Positions 15,555 to 25,084 are shown, counted from the first letter of the stretch. The stretch: 40,609 nt of DNA from Gemmatimonadaceae bacterium (GCA_024654005.1 JANLGX010000444.1:1-40609); one strand, 5' to 3'. The notes: generated by a model from the letters alone, not told the origin. A program made the numbers and translations.

Positions 15555-16651
15555 GCCGCGATTACCTCTTCGAGGTGGCGCAGCGTCTCGTCCGCCGCGC
15601 GATCCCAGGTGAACTGCTCCGCAAATCTGCGCCCACCCTCGCCGAGCGAGCGCACGAGGTCCGGCTGCGCCACGAGCCCGCGCATTGCCGCCGCGAACGC
15701 GGACACGTCGGTGGCCAAAACGAGAAAGCCCGTCTCCCCGTCGATCACCGACTCGCGGATTCCGGGCGAGTCGCCGGCGATGACCGGAGTGCCGCAGGCG
15801 GCGGATTCCAGGTTGCTGATCCCCCAGCCTTCCTTCGGCGACGCGAGAACGGTGGCCCATGCGCGCCGAAGCAGATCCAGTTTCTCGTCCTCGTCGATGT
15901 AGCCGAGAAATCTGAGCCGATCGCCCAGACCAAGCGAGCCGCCGAGCGACTCGAGCGCGGGCCGGTAGTCGCCCTTCCCCGCGATCTCGAGCTTCGCGTC
16001 CGCGGGGTTGAGCTGTGCGAAGGCGCGAATGACGATGTCCACCCGCTTGTACCGCTTCAGCCTGCCGAGGTAGGCGAACGTCGGCTTCGGCGCGCGGCGC
16101 GACCAGTCGGGCGTGTAGCGCTCGGCGTCCACGCCGTTGTAGATGACGCGGATCATCGACCGCGGGATGCCGCGCTCGGCCAGGTCGTCCGCGGTGCTCT
16201 GGCTCACGGCCTGAAAGGGATGGCCGCCGTACAGCGACGCGAGCGGCCGCTCCGACAGCCATACCGCCGCCGCCACCGGAATCGGCACCTCGCGGAACGC
16301 GGTCGCGCCGAACAGATGATGCACCAGCACCACGAGCCGCTTCACCCGCCAGCGGGGAGTGTATAACGGGACCTTGTTGAGGTCCTCGATCACGACGTCG
16401 TAATCGTTCCGCGCGAGCCCTTCTTCGTAGCAATTGCGCGCGTACATCGGAAAGGTGTATCTGGTCCCGACGCGAAACACGCGGATGCCGTCGAGCACCG
16501 TCTCCGGCTCCGCGCCCGGAAAACCGCTGCACAGCAGGTCCACCTGATGACCGCGCGCGACGATCCGGCCGAACACCTCGTGCAGATGCACCTCGGCGCC
16601 GCCCGCCTGCGGGTTCTCCCGGTCCTGCCAGTTCACGACGAGGATCCTCAC
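15551..16651 (-). CDS. Glycosyltransferase family 4 protein
   Basis: A cytosolic or membrane-associated retaining glycosyltransferase with GT-B fold, 366 residues. Visible features are the N-terminal glycine-rich AGGAEVHLHEVFGRIVARGH, VIYNGVDAERY near the middle, and the EX7E motif EGWGISNLE, which binds the nucleotide-sugar. I choose the GTG at 16651, whose overlap with the nusB stop (GTGA) and the MRILVVNWQDRENPQAGG N-terminus fit the family. Donor and acceptor sugars cannot be told. Why it sits between nusB and hprK is unclear; it ends in ATGA overlap with hprK. Confidence 0.88.
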   Translation of the reverse strand: MRILVVNWQDRENPQAGGAEVHLHEVFGRIVARGHQVDLLCSGFPGAEPETVLDGIRVFRVGTRYTFPMYARNCYEEGLARNDYDVVIEDLNKVPLYTPRWRVKRLVVLVHHLFGATAFREVPIPVAAAVWLSERPLASLYGGHPFQAVSQSTADDLAERGIPRSMIRVIYNGVDAERYTPDWSRRAPKPTFAYLGRLKRYKRVDIVIRAFAQLNPADAKLEIAGKGDYRPALESLGGSLGLGDRLRFLGYIDEDEKLDLLRRAWATVLASPKEGWGISNLESAACGTPVIAGDSPGIRESVIDGETGFLVLATDVSAFAAAMRGLVAQPDLVRSLGEGGRRFAEQFTWDRAADETLRHLEEVIAA

Positions 16652-17061
16652 GAGAGCGAGCCGGCCCGGCGGGCGTACGCGTCGAGAACGCCGTTCACGA
16701 ACTTCGCGCTCTCGGAGCTGCCGTACCGCTCGGCGAGACGAACCGCTTCCTGGATGACGACGCGCGCCGGGGTCTCGCCGATCGCGAGCTCGGCCGCCGC
16801 GAGGCGAAGCACCGAACGCTCGACCGCGCCGAGCCGCTCGAGGCGCCAGTTCTCCGTCACCTCCGACAGCGACGTGTCGAGCGCCGCGCCGTCGCTGACG
16901 ACCCGGCGCACGAGCAGGCCGGCGATCTTCCGCTCTTCGGGACCGACCGCGAGGTCGTCCCACACGCGGGCGGCCACCTTCTCGAGCGATTCGTTCCCGC
17001 GCAGGTCCCACGCGTACAGCGCCTGCAGCGCGCGCGCGCGGGCGCGGGTCTCAATCCGCAT
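16648..17061 (-). CDS. nusB: Transcription antitermination factor NusB
   Basis: A 137-residue all-helical RNA-binding protein that joins NusE (S10) on boxA in rRNA antitermination. Family motifs are RARARALQALYAWDL at the N-terminus and LRLAAAELAIGETPARVVIQ with EAVRLAERYGSSESAKFVNGVLD at the C-terminus. The start overlaps the end of ribH by 11 bases. The ribH-nusB pairing is common in bacteria. Confidence 0.95.
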   Translation of the reverse strand: MRIETRARARALQALYAWDLRGNESLEKVAARVWDDLAVGPEERKIAGLLVRRVVSDGAALDTSLSEVTENWRLERLGAVERSVLRLAAAELAIGETPARVVIQEAVRLAERYGSSESAKFVNGVLDAYARRAGSLS

Positions 17062-17530
17062 CGAGCGGATGCAGGCGATCGAGCAGGTCCGCCATCTCGA
17101 GCGCCGCGAGCGCGGCCTCGCGCCCCTTGTTGGCGTCGCCCGCGCCCGCGCGGGCCTCGGCCTGCTCGTCCGTGTCGCAGGTGAGCAGAGCGTATCCCAC
17201 CGGTATGTCCGAGTCCGCCGTCAGCTGCGCGAGCGACTGCGCGACGGCCGCGCTCAGGTGGTCGAAGTTCGGGGTCTCGCCGCGGATCAGCGCGCCGACG
17301 ACTACGACGGCGTCGTACGTGTCGGCGCCCATGGCGGCGCGCAGCGCGGTCGGCAGCTCCCACGCGCCGGGAACCCAGACGAGATCGATGTCGGCCGCGG
17401 CCACGCCGTGCTCGACGAGCGCGCTCATCGCTCCGTCAGCCAGCTTGCGCGTGACTTCCGTGTTGAACCGGCTGGCTACGACCGCTACGCGGCGGTTGTC
17501 GCCGCGCGGCGTACCCGCGAATTCAGCCAT
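17051..17530 (-). CDS. ribH: 6,7-dimethyl-8-ribityllumazine synthase
   Basis: Condenses the pyrimidine ribityl intermediate with dihydroxybutanone phosphate, the next-to-last step of riboflavin synthesis; 159 residues. Motifs are RVAVVASRFNTEVT, VWVPGAWELPTAL, GALIRGETPNFDHLSAAVA (with the catalytic His in FDH) and NKGREAALAALEMADL. The ATG at 17530 follows the ribBA stop without any gap. The protein usually forms a 60-mer or decamer. Confidence 0.96.
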   Translation of the reverse strand: MAEFAGTPRGDNRRVAVVASRFNTEVTRKLADGAMSALVEHGVAAADIDLVWVPGAWELPTALRAAMGADTYDAVVVVGALIRGETPNFDHLSAAVAQSLAQLTADSDIPVGYALLTCDTDEQAEARAGAGDANKGREAALAALEMADLLDRLHPLDAD

Positions 17531-18736
17531 TCAGGAAGCTAGAAGATGTCCGAGCTTGGAGCGCTTCGCTTCCAGATAGCCGGAGTTTTCCTCGGTCGTC
17601 GCCGCGACGATCGCGACCCGCTCCTTCACGTGCAAGCCGTATCCCTCGAGCCCGACGAGCTTGCGCGGGTTGTTCGTAAGAGGGCGGATGGACTTGAGGC
17701 CGAGGTCGAGCAGGATTTGCGCGCCGATTCCGTAGTTGCGGAGATCGGGCTTGAAGCCGAGCCGCTCGTTCGCCTCTACCGTATCGGCGCCGGCGTCCTG
17801 CAGCTCGTACGCCTGGAGCTTGTTGAGCAGGCCGATCCCGCGCCCTTCCTGATCGAGATATACGACCACGCCGCGGCCCGCGTCCTCGATCATCTTCATC
17901 GCCGTGTGCAGCTGCCAGCCGCAGTCGCAGCGGAGCGAGTGGAACACGTCGCCCGTGAGACAGCGCGAGTGCATGCGCACCAGCACGGCTTCGCCGTCCT
18001 GCACGTCGCCGTGCACCAGCGCGACGTGCTCGTGCTGGTCCACGTCGTTCCGATAGCCGACGATCCGCCAGAGCCCCATCTCGGTCGGCAGCCGCGCCTC
18101 GGCCACCCGGTGCACCAGCCGCTCCTTCTGCAGCCGGTACGCCACCAGCTGCGCCACGGTGATGAACGTCAGGCCGTGCTCCCGGGAGAACTTCAGCAGC
18201 TCGTCCCGGCGCATCGAGGAGCCGTCCTCCGTCAGTATCTCGCAGATCACGCCCGCGGCGTACAGCCCCGCGAGCCGGGCGAGATCCACCGCGGCCTCCG
18301 TGTGGCCGACGCGCTGGAGCACGCCGCCGTCGCGGGCGCGCAGCGGGAAGACGTGTCCCGGCCGGCGCAGCTCGGTGGGCATCGTGGCGGGATCGACCGC
18401 GACCTGGATCGTCTTGGCGCGGTCGTGCGCGCTGATCCCCGTCGTCACGCCGAACCGCGGCGACGCGTCGATGCTGACGGTGAAGGCGGTCCGGTGCTCG
18501 TCCGTGTTCTCGCGGCTCACCTGCGGCAGCGCGAGCTGGTCGGCGCGGCCGCCCGTGATCGCCAGACAGATCAGTCCGCCGGCGCGCTTGATCATGAAGT
18601 TCACGGTCTCGGCCGTGACCAGCTGGGCCGCGCAGATGAGGTCGCCTTCGTTCTCGCGATCCTCGTCGTCCGCGACCACGATCATCCTGCCCTTTCTGAT
18701 TTCCTCGATTGCCTGCTCGACCGTGCCGAAGCTCAT
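17531..18736 (-). CDS. ribBA: 3,4-dihydroxy-2-butanone-4-phosphate synthase / GTP cyclohydrolase II
   Basis: A two-domain riboflavin enzyme of 401 residues. The RibB domain (about 1-200) has the metal-binding DDEDRENEGD at 23-32 and the conserved HVFPLRARDGGV. The RibA domain (about 205-401) has the zinc cysteines in CLTGDVFHSLRCDCGW, then YLDQEGRGIGLLNKLQAY, and DLRNYGIGAQIL. Both sets of catalytic residues look intact, so both starting substrates of the pathway should be made. The start is ATG at 18736, ten bases after the ribE stop. Confidence 0.96.
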   Translation of the reverse strand: MSFGTVEQAIEEIRKGRMIVVADDEDRENEGDLICAAQLVTAETVNFMIKRAGGLICLAITGGRADQLALPQVSRENTDEHRTAFTVSIDASPRFGVTTGISAHDRAKTIQVAVDPATMPTELRRPGHVFPLRARDGGVLQRVGHTEAAVDLARLAGLYAAGVICEILTEDGSSMRRDELLKFSREHGLTFITVAQLVAYRLQKERLVHRVAEARLPTEMGLWRIVGYRNDVDQHEHVALVHGDVQDGEAVLVRMHSRCLTGDVFHSLRCDCGWQLHTAMKMIEDAGRGVVVYLDQEGRGIGLLNKLQAYELQDAGADTVEANERLGFKPDLRNYGIGAQILLDLGLKSIRPLTNNPRKLVGLEGYGLHVKERVAIVAATTEENSGYLEAKRSKLGHLLAS

Positions 18737-18746
18737 GGCCCGTAAT

Positions 18747-19355
18747 CTACGGGATTTCGGCCCCGGAACGGTACGGCGCCACCATTCTCTGCACGTATTT
18801 GGCTATAACGTCGGCCTCGACGTGCACGCGGTCGCCCGGGCGGAGGTCGCCGAGGGTGGTGTGGGCGCGGGTGAATTCCACGATCGAGAGCTGCGCGGTA
18901 CCCGGCGACGGCAGGTCGTTGACGGTCAGACTGACGCCGTCGATGGTGATCGAGCCCAGCGGCACCACCAGCTCCGCGACCGCGGGCGGGAGCGCGACGT
19001 TGAGCAGCAGCGCGTCACCCGATTCCTCGCGGGCGGTGATCTCGCCGACGGCGTCGACGTGGCCCTGCACGATATGGCCGCCGAGCCGGCTGTCGGCGCG
19101 CAGCGCGCGCTCGAGATTCACGCGCCGGCCGGAAGCCCATTCACCGATGGTCGTGCGGGGCAGCGTGGACGACACCGCGGCCACGGTGAAGTTGCCGTTG
19201 CCGGCTTCCCGCACCGTGAGACACGCACCGTTCACCGCGACGCTCTCTCCGGGCGCGAGATCGCCGTACGGCGATTCGATCGTCACTTCCCGGCCGGCGT
19301 CCGTGCTGCGCACCGAGACGATGGTGCCGGTCGCGTCCACCAGGCCCGTGAACAT
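18747..19355 (-). CDS. ribE: Riboflavin synthase (alpha chain)
   Basis: Dismutates two lumazine molecules to riboflavin; 202 residues in two similar barrels. The repeats begin with MFTGLVDATGTI and GGHIVQGHVDAVGEI, the standard family signature. The ATG at 19355 overlaps the ribD stop by one base (TGATG). A longer open frame upstream is only antiphase of ribD. Confidence 0.95.
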   Translation of the reverse strand: MFTGLVDATGTIVSVRSTDAGREVTIESPYGDLAPGESVAVNGACLTVREAGNGNFTVAAVSSTLPRTTIGEWASGRRVNLERALRADSRLGGHIVQGHVDAVGEITAREESGDALLLNVALPPAVAELVVPLGSITIDGVSLTVNDLPSPGTAQLSIVEFTRAHTTLGDLRPGDRVHVEADVIAKYVQRMVAPYRSGAEIP

Positions 19356-20476
19356 CAGCGCCGCGCCGTGTCGTACACGGTCATGACGTCGTCGCCGATG
19401 GTGCGCCGCGAGACGATGCGCATGTTGCCGAGCTCCCGCGCGCGGGCGGCCGTGAGCCCGCCGAAGCCGGCGAGCGCGCCGTCGCCGAGCAGCAGCGGCG
19501 CCTGAAAGATCACCAGCCGGTCCACGAGCTTCTGCTCGAGCAATTGACCCGCGAGGCCCGCTCCGCCTTCGACCAGTAGCGATCGCACGTTGCGCGCGCG
19601 CAGCTTCTCCAGCGCGTCGGCGTGGGACTTGGACGGAATGATCTCTACTCCCTGCGACTTGAGCGGCTCGAGCTGCGCGCCCACGACGCTCGCCATGATG
19701 AGAGTGGGAACCTGCCGCGCTGTGCGCACGACCTTGGCCGTAGCGGGAGTGCGGAGCTCGCGGTCGAAGATCACCCGCAGCGGCGCGCGGCGCGGCGCAT
19801 CCGCGAAGCGGACCGTCAGCTCCGGATCGTCGGACAGCACCGTGCCCGCGCCCACCGCGATCGCGTCGACGCCCGCGCGCATGCGGTGCACCTCGCGGCG
19901 CGATTCCTCGCCGGTGAGCCAGTGCTGCTCGCGCGTCCGCGTCCCGATTGCCCCGTCGATGCTGACCGCGAGCTTCAGTACAACCCACGGCCGGCTCGAC
20001 CGCACGGCGTTGAAGAACGGCGCGTTCAGCTCAATCGCGGCATCGGCCTCCACGCCGAACCGGACGTCGATCCCCTGGGCCCGGAGCAGCTCGGCCCCGC
20101 CGCGCGCGGGGGGAGTGGGATCGCGCACCGCCGCGACGACGCGCGCGATGCCGCTCCGGACGATCGCTTCAGTGCACGGCGGAGTCTGTCCCCGGTGCGC
20201 GCACGGCTCGAGCGTTACGTACAGCGTGGCGCCGCGCGCGGCCTCGCCGGCGGCTGCGAGCGCTACCGTCTCCGCGTGCGGCTCGCCGTACGCGGCGTGC
20301 CATCCTTCGCCGACGACGGCGTCGCCGCTGACGACGACGGCGCCGACCATCGGGTTCGGCGCCGTGTTGCCCCAGCCCTTTCCGGCCAGCTCGAGCGCCC
20401 GGCGCATGAAGGCGCTGTCGCGCGCTTCATGGCCGGACGCCTCGCTTACACGCTCAGAAGCCGAATCTGATTCCAA
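19355..20476 (-). CDS. ribD: Riboflavin-specific deaminase/reductase RibD
   Basis: Bifunctional enzyme with an N-terminal zinc deaminase and a C-terminal NADPH reductase, 373 residues from the TTG at 20476. Zinc ligands lie in EPHAE (H67, E69 catalytic) and EPCAHRGQTPPC (C92, C101). The reductase half begins near VVLKLAVSIDGAIG and includes LLVEGGAGLAGQLL. The start is uncertain. The ATG at 20407 would cut off the helix ending in DSAFMRRALELA, and a still longer frame to 20545 overlaps the upstream gene. No FMN riboswitch precedes it. Confidence 0.93.
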   Translation of the reverse strand: MESDSASERVSEASGHEARDSAFMRRALELAGKGWGNTAPNPMVGAVVVSGDAVVGEGWHAAYGEPHAETVALAAAGEAARGATLYVTLEPCAHRGQTPPCTEAIVRSGIARVVAAVRDPTPPARGGAELLRAQGIDVRFGVEADAAIELNAPFFNAVRSSRPWVVLKLAVSIDGAIGTRTREQHWLTGEESRREVHRMRAGVDAIAVGAGTVLSDDPELTVRFADAPRRAPLRVIFDRELRTPATAKVVRTARQVPTLIMASVVGAQLEPLKSQGVEIIPSKSHADALEKLRARNVRSLLVEGGAGLAGQLLEQKLVDRLVIFQAPLLLGDGALAGFGGLTAARARELGNMRIVSRRTIGDDVMTVYDTARR

Positions 20477-21479
20477 TCGAGCCGTAGGTTCGGGAATCGT
20501 CGGCCTTGCTGCCGTCGAACTGGTTGTAAGTATCGACGTCTCCACCCGACACCTGTCCGATCTCGCCCACGAGCTTGAAGAACGGAAGGTTCATCGAGAG
20601 GTCGAGAAACATCGTCGTCCTCGACAGCTTCTGCTCGATGTCGATCGGTCCGGCCGTGACCGCCGGAGTCGGTGGAACGGTGCGCGCCGTGATGCGCGCG
20701 GAGATGACGGTGCTCGACTCGTACCGGTCCTTGCCGAAGCCGGCCGCCGCTCCGAACATGAAGAAGCTCTTGCTCGCCATGACGCGCCACGACGTGGTCT
20801 GAATGTCGAGGTCGCGCACCTGCAGGCTGTCGCTCTGGGCGCGCGCGGTCATGTGGATCTTGGGAAGGTCGCGCCGCAGGAAGCTGACGGACACGCCGGG
20901 AATCAGCAGCGATTCCTGCAACAGTCCGAGGCGCGCGCCGAAGCCGAACTTGATCGAGCTGCCGTCAACTTCGACCTTGATGTTGTCGGCCTCGAACTCC
21001 GGCAGGTACGACGCGCTGACGAGCAGGTCCAGCCCGCCGATGCTGGTGAGTCCGAGCGGCAGACCGCCGAACAGTCCGAGCGCGAGGTCGGCGGTCGGCA
21101 TCGGAATGAATTGGCTTTTCGTCGGATACGTGCTGCGCTGCGCGCCCTGCACCGACAGCGGAACGTCCTGGATCTGCGGCAGGTCGCCCATCACCGCGTT
21201 CACCCGAACGCCGAGGCTGAAGTGTCCCAGGCCGCCCGTCGGGCCGCCCTGCCCCAGGGTCGGCGCGCCGCCGGCCAGCGCGGTGCCGAGCTGCGGCGCC
21301 ATGTAACGGAAGAGGTCGATGGCCTTCTGACACGCGTCCTGCGTGGCGCGCTGCTGGTCGGGAATGCCGAACGAGTCGGTTGATCCCGGCGGACACTGCG
21401 CGTCCGGATTCGCCTGCTGCGCCGCGACCGGCGCGGCGAGCACGGCGGAAGCAAGTACGACTGACACGAACTTTTTCAT
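20454..21479 (-). CDS. Outer-membrane beta-barrel protein of unknown function
   Basis: I do not recognise the family. The 341-residue protein starts at the ATG at 21479 with AGAGGAAT upstream. It has a clear signal peptide (MKKFVSVVLASAVLAAPVAA) and a short Cys-containing linker (C34, C54), then alternating amphipathic strands and glycine-rich turns. The C-terminus GSIGIRFGF ends in Phe, the usual signal for barrel insertion. It sits alone between purM and ribD, 27 bases after the purM stop, and may overlap the ribD start. A link to either pathway is not evident. Confidence 0.75.
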   Translation of the reverse strand: MKKFVSVVLASAVLAAPVAAQQANPDAQCPPGSTDSFGIPDQQRATQDACQKAIDLFRYMAPQLGTALAGGAPTLGQGGPTGGLGHFSLGVRVNAVMGDLPQIQDVPLSVQGAQRSTYPTKSQFIPMPTADLALGLFGGLPLGLTSIGGLDLLVSASYLPEFEADNIKVEVDGSSIKFGFGARLGLLQESLLIPGVSVSFLRRDLPKIHMTARAQSDSLQVRDLDIQTTSWRVMASKSFFMFGAAAGFGKDRYESSTVISARITARTVPPTPAVTAGPIDIEQKLSRTTMFLDLSMNLPFFKLVGEIGQVSGGDVDTYNQFDGSKADDSRTYGSIGIRFGF

Positions 21480-21505
21480 GGATTCCTCTAATTGATTGTT
21501 ATTTG

Positions 21506-22531
21506 TCAGGACAGGAGCACCTGTCCCGAGCCCCCGCGGATCTCTCCCGCGACCCACGCGTCCACACCCTCGGCGGCGGCCGCCGCCAGCACGGCGTCGG
21601 CGTCCGACGGACCCGCCAGGACTATGATACCGACGCCCATGTTAAAGGTTCGAAACATCTCCTTCCGGTCAGTCACCCCGGCGCCGGCGATCGTTTCGAA
21701 GACACCCGGCACCTCCCAGCTCTTCGTTTCCACCACTGCATCCAGCCCCGACGGCAGCGCGCGATCGAGATTGCCCGGAATTCCGCCGCCGGTGATGTGC
21801 GCCAGCGCGTGCACCCGCGTGAGCACCGGCGCCAGCGTCCGCAGATACGACCGGTGCACCCGCAGCAGAACGTCCGCGACCGATTCTTCCGACCCCGGAT
21901 ACCGGTCGGTCACCGTCAACCCGAGCCGCTCGAACAGCACGCTCCGGACCAGCGAGTAGCCGTTGGTGTGGAAGCCGGAGCTCGCGAGCGCGATGACCGC
22001 GTCGCCCTCCCGCACCCTGGCGGCGCCGAGCACCGCGTCCTCCTCCACCGCGCCGACGATGAAGCCCGCGAGATCGTAGTCCGGCGGCGTGTAAAGTCCC
22101 GGCATCTCCGCCGTCTCGCCGCCGACCAGCGCGCAGCCGTTCTCGCGGCAGCCCGCCGCGACGCCCGCCACCACCGCTTCCGCGACGGCCGCGTCGAGCT
22201 TCCCGAACGCGACGTAATCGAGAAAAAAAAGCGGCGTCGCGCCCTGCACGAGGATGTCGTTCACGCAGTGATTGACGAGATCGTGCCCGATCGTGTGGTG
22301 CCTGCCCGCTTCGATCGCGACCTTGATCTTCGTGCCCACGCCGTCGGCGCTCGACACCAGAATCGGCGCGCGCATCCCAGCGGGCATGCGGAACATCCCG
22401 CCGAAGCCGCCGAACGCGCCGAGCACGCCGTCGGTTCGGGTCGACTCGACGAGCGCCTTGAGCCGGTGCTTCGCGTCGTCGGCGACCTCGAGATCGACCC
22501 CCGCCGCGCGGTAGTCGAGCGCGCGCGTCAC
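21506..22531 (-). CDS. purM: Phosphoribosylformylglycinamidine cyclo-ligase
   Basis: AIR synthetase, the fifth step of purine synthesis, 341 residues. Typical features are DYRAAGVDLEVADDA at the N-terminus, GFGGMFRMP, LVSSADGVGTKIKVA, HDLVNHCVNDILVQGATPLF, GGETAEMPGLY and ALAHITGGGIPGNL. The start is GTG at 22531, 13 bases after the pfkB stop. Codons for the FFLDY segment contain a run of eight T. The gene lies in the middle of the long minus-strand unit. Confidence 0.96.
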   Translation of the reverse strand: MTRALDYRAAGVDLEVADDAKHRLKALVESTRTDGVLGAFGGFGGMFRMPAGMRAPILVSSADGVGTKIKVAIEAGRHHTIGHDLVNHCVNDILVQGATPLFFLDYVAFGKLDAAVAEAVVAGVAAGCRENGCALVGGETAEMPGLYTPPDYDLAGFIVGAVEEDAVLGAARVREGDAVIALASSGFHTNGYSLVRSVLFERLGLTVTDRYPGSEESVADVLLRVHRSYLRTLAPVLTRVHALAHITGGGIPGNLDRALPSGLDAVVETKSWEVPGVFETIAGAGVTDRKEMFRTFNMGVGIIVLAGPSDADAVLAAAAAEGVDAWVAGEIRGGSGQVLLS

Positions 22532-22544
22532 GAGCGAGCGGCCG

Positions 22545-23459
22545 TCATTCCAGCTCTTCCTCGAACGCGACGAGCTTGCGGAAGTCGCGGATGCGGCACG
22601 CGAGATCCTCGCGCGTCACCTCGAGCAGCCGGTCGATCGAGAACTTCTCCACGGCGAACGAGCCCATCGCCGAGCCGTAGATCACCGCCCGCCGCATGTT
22701 GCCCTCGGACAGGTCGCCGGTCTTCGCGAGGTAGCCGATGAAGCCGCCGGCGAAGGAATCGCCCGCGCCGGTCGGATCGAACACGCTCTCGAGCGGATAC
22801 GCCGGCGCGAAGAAGATCGTGTCCTCGGTGAACATGAACGCGCCGTGCTCGCCCTTCTTGATGATCACGTGCTTCGGGCCGTGCGCCATGATCCAGCGCG
22901 CGGCCTGCACCAGGTTCGCCTTCTCCGAGAGCTGCCGCGCCTCGCCGTCGTTCACGGTGATCAGGTCCACGTGCTTCAGCAGCTCCATCAGCTCCGGGCG
23001 CCGGCTCTCGATCCAGAAGTTCATGGTATCGCAGGCGACGAGCTTCGGCTTGTTCACCTGCTGCAGCACGTCGAGCTGGAGGCGAGGGTCGATGTTCGCG
23101 AGGAACACGAACGGCGCCGACCTGAAGGCCTCTGGGATCTTGGGGCTGAAGCGCGAGAACACCCCGAGGTGCGTCTCCAGCGTCTCGGCGGAGTTGAGAT
23201 CGTGCCGATACCTTCCGCGCCAGCGGAACGACGCTCCTTCGGCCTGCTCGAGACCGCTGAGATCCACCCCGCGCGCGGTGAGCGCCGCGAGCTTGTCGAT
23301 CGGGTAGTCGTCGCCCACCACGCCGACGAGCTGCACCGGCGTCAACAGGCTCGCGGCCGCGGAGAAGAACGTCCCCGATCCGCCGAGCACGTCGTCGGCC
23401 TTGCCGAACGGCGTCTCCACGGAATCCAGCGCTACGGATCCGACTACGAGTACGGTCAC
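22545..23459 (-). CDS. PfkB-family carbohydrate kinase
   Basis: A ribokinase-like sugar or nucleoside kinase of 304 residues. GGSGTFFSAAASLL (about 28-41) is the N-terminal signature region and DPTGAGDSFAGGFIGYL the C-terminal PfkB signature with the catalytic Asp. The start is GTG at 23459, overlapping the argS stop as GTGA. The substrate cannot be told from sequence. Confidence 0.92.
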   Translation of the reverse strand: MTVLVVGSVALDSVETPFGKADDVLGGSGTFFSAAASLLTPVQLVGVVGDDYPIDKLAALTARGVDLSGLEQAEGASFRWRGRYRHDLNSAETLETHLGVFSRFSPKIPEAFRSAPFVFLANIDPRLQLDVLQQVNKPKLVACDTMNFWIESRRPELMELLKHVDLITVNDGEARQLSEKANLVQAARWIMAHGPKHVIIKKGEHGAFMFTEDTIFFAPAYPLESVFDPTGAGDSFAGGFIGYLAKTGDLSEGNMRRAVIYGSAMGSFAVEKFSIDRLLEVTREDLACRIRDFRKLVAFEEELE

Positions 23460-25084
23460 ATTCTCTCCGGTGCGGTTATTCCGAGCGCGGACAGCCCGTT
23501 GGCCAGCACGATCTGCGCGGCGCGCGCGAGCACGAGCCGCGCGCGCATCAGCGCTTCCTCCTGGCCGAGCACGTGATGCTTGTGGTACCACAGGTGCGCG
23601 AGGCGCGCGGTCTCCAGAAGGTAACTGGCGATGCGTTGCGGTTCGAGCGCGGCCGCCGAGCCCGCGAGCTCGGCGGGATAGTCCTCGAGCGCCTTGATGA
23701 GCTGCTGCTCTTCCGCTTCGGTGAGAAGCGAGAGATCCGCGTCCACGGCGGCGGCCGTCGCGATCCCCTGCTCGGCGCCCACGCGGAAGATGCCGCACAT
23801 GCGCGCGTGCGCCATCTGGATGTAGTAGACCGGGTTTTCCTCCGACTGCGAGCGCGCGAGGTCGACGTCGAAGATGAGCGGGGAGTCGCCCTTCCGCATG
23901 ATGAAGAAGTAGCGCACCGCGTCGCGCCCCACCTCGTCGATCAGGTCCCGCACGGTCACGTAGCTGCCCGCCCGCTTGGAGATCTTCACCTCCTGGCCGC
24001 CACGCGTCACGGTGACGAGCTGGTGCAGCACGTACTCCGGGTAACCTTCCGGGATTCCTATGCCCAGCGCCTGCAACCCCGCGCGGACGCGCGTCACGGT
24101 GCTGTGGTGGTCGGCGCCCTGCACGTCGATCGCGCGCTTGAAGCCGCGCTCCCATTTTGTCACGTGATACGCCACGTCGGGCACGAAGTACGTGTACGTC
24201 CCGTCGCCCTTGCGCATGACGCGGTCCTTGTCGTCGCCGAACTCGGTCGTGCGGAGCCAGAGCGCGCCTTCGTGCTCGTACGTCTTGCCGGCACGCGTCA
24301 GCGCGGCGACGGTCTTCTCCACGAGCCCTTCCTCGTACAGCGACGACTCGAGGAAGTACATGTCGAACGTGACGCCGAACGCGGCGAGGTCGAGGTCCTG
24401 CTCGAGCCGGAGCGCGCGCACCGCGTGCGCGCGGACAGCGGCGAGATCGTCCGCGTCGCCCTGGAACGACGCCGCGATCTCGCGGATGTACTCGCCGTGG
24501 TATCCGCCCTCGGGAATCTCGGCGGACTCTCCCCGCGCTTCGAGCAGGCGCGCGCGCACGCTCGCGGCGAGGTTGTCGATCTGCGCGCCGGCGTCGTTGT
24601 AGTAGTACTCGCGCGACACGTCCCAGCCCGTGTGCTCGAGCAGCGTGGCGATCGCGTCGCCGAGCGCGGCCTGGCGGCCGTGGCCGACGTGCAGCGGGCC
24701 CGTGGGATTGGCGGAGACGAATTCGACGTTCACCGCCGCGCCTCGTCCGACGTCGCTGCGGCCGTAGCTCTCCCCGGCCGCGACGATCTCTCCCGCGACC
24801 GACGCGATCACTGCGGGCCGCAGGCGGAAGTTCAGGAATCCGGGGCCGGCGACCTCGACGGTCGCGACGCCCGCTTCCTCCGCGCGGAACTGCGCGCGGA
24901 TCTTCTCCGCGATGTCGCGCGGCTTCTGCTTGAGCGGGCGCGCGAGGATCAGCGCGACGTTGCTGGCCCAGTCGCCGTGCGCGGCTTCGCGCGGCCGCTC
25001 GAGCACGACGTCCGTCCCTTCCGGCGCGCCCAGCTCCAGCGCGATCCGGCCGAGCTCGGCGCGAATCGCGTCGGCCGGTTTCAT
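23456..25084 (-). CDS. argS: Arginyl-tRNA synthetase
   Basis: Class I aminoacyl-tRNA synthetase charging tRNA-Arg, 542 residues. The HIGH motif is HVGH at 132-135 within SANPTGPLHVGHGRQAALGD. The KMSKS-like loop is VKISKRAG. The N-terminal Add-1 domain and the C-terminal DALR anticodon domain (RIASYLLETARLAHLWYHKH) are both visible. The ATG at 25084 overlaps the stop of the FmdB-like gene as ATGA. Confidence 0.96.
   Translation of the reverse strand: MKPADAIRAELGRIALELGAPEGTDVVLERPREAAHGDWASNVALILARPLKQKPRDIAEKIRAQFRAEEAGVATVEVAGPGFLNFRLRPAVIASVAGEIVAAGESYGRSDVGRGAAVNVEFVSANPTGPLHVGHGRQAALGDAIATLLEHTGWDVSREYYYNDAGAQIDNLAASVRARLLEARGESAEIPEGGYHGEYIREIAASFQGDADDLAAVRAHAVRALRLEQDLDLAAFGVTFDMYFLESSLYEEGLVEKTVAALTRAGKTYEHEGALWLRTTEFGDDKDRVMRKGDGTYTYFVPDVAYHVTKWERGFKRAIDVQGADHHSTVTRVRAGLQALGIGIPEGYPEYVLHQLVTVTRGGQEVKISKRAGSYVTVRDLIDEVGRDAVRYFFIMRKGDSPLIFDVDLARSQSEENPVYYIQMAHARMCGIFRVGAEQGIATAAAVDADLSLLTEAEEQQLIKALEDYPAELAGSAAALEPQRIASYLLETARLAHLWYHKHHVLGQEEALMRARLVLARAAQIVLANGLSALGITAPERM

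Noticed and set aside
20477-20760. An FMN riboswitch (RFN element) upstream of ribD
   Set aside because: The region is the coding end of the outer-membrane protein gene and contains no RFN core sequences.
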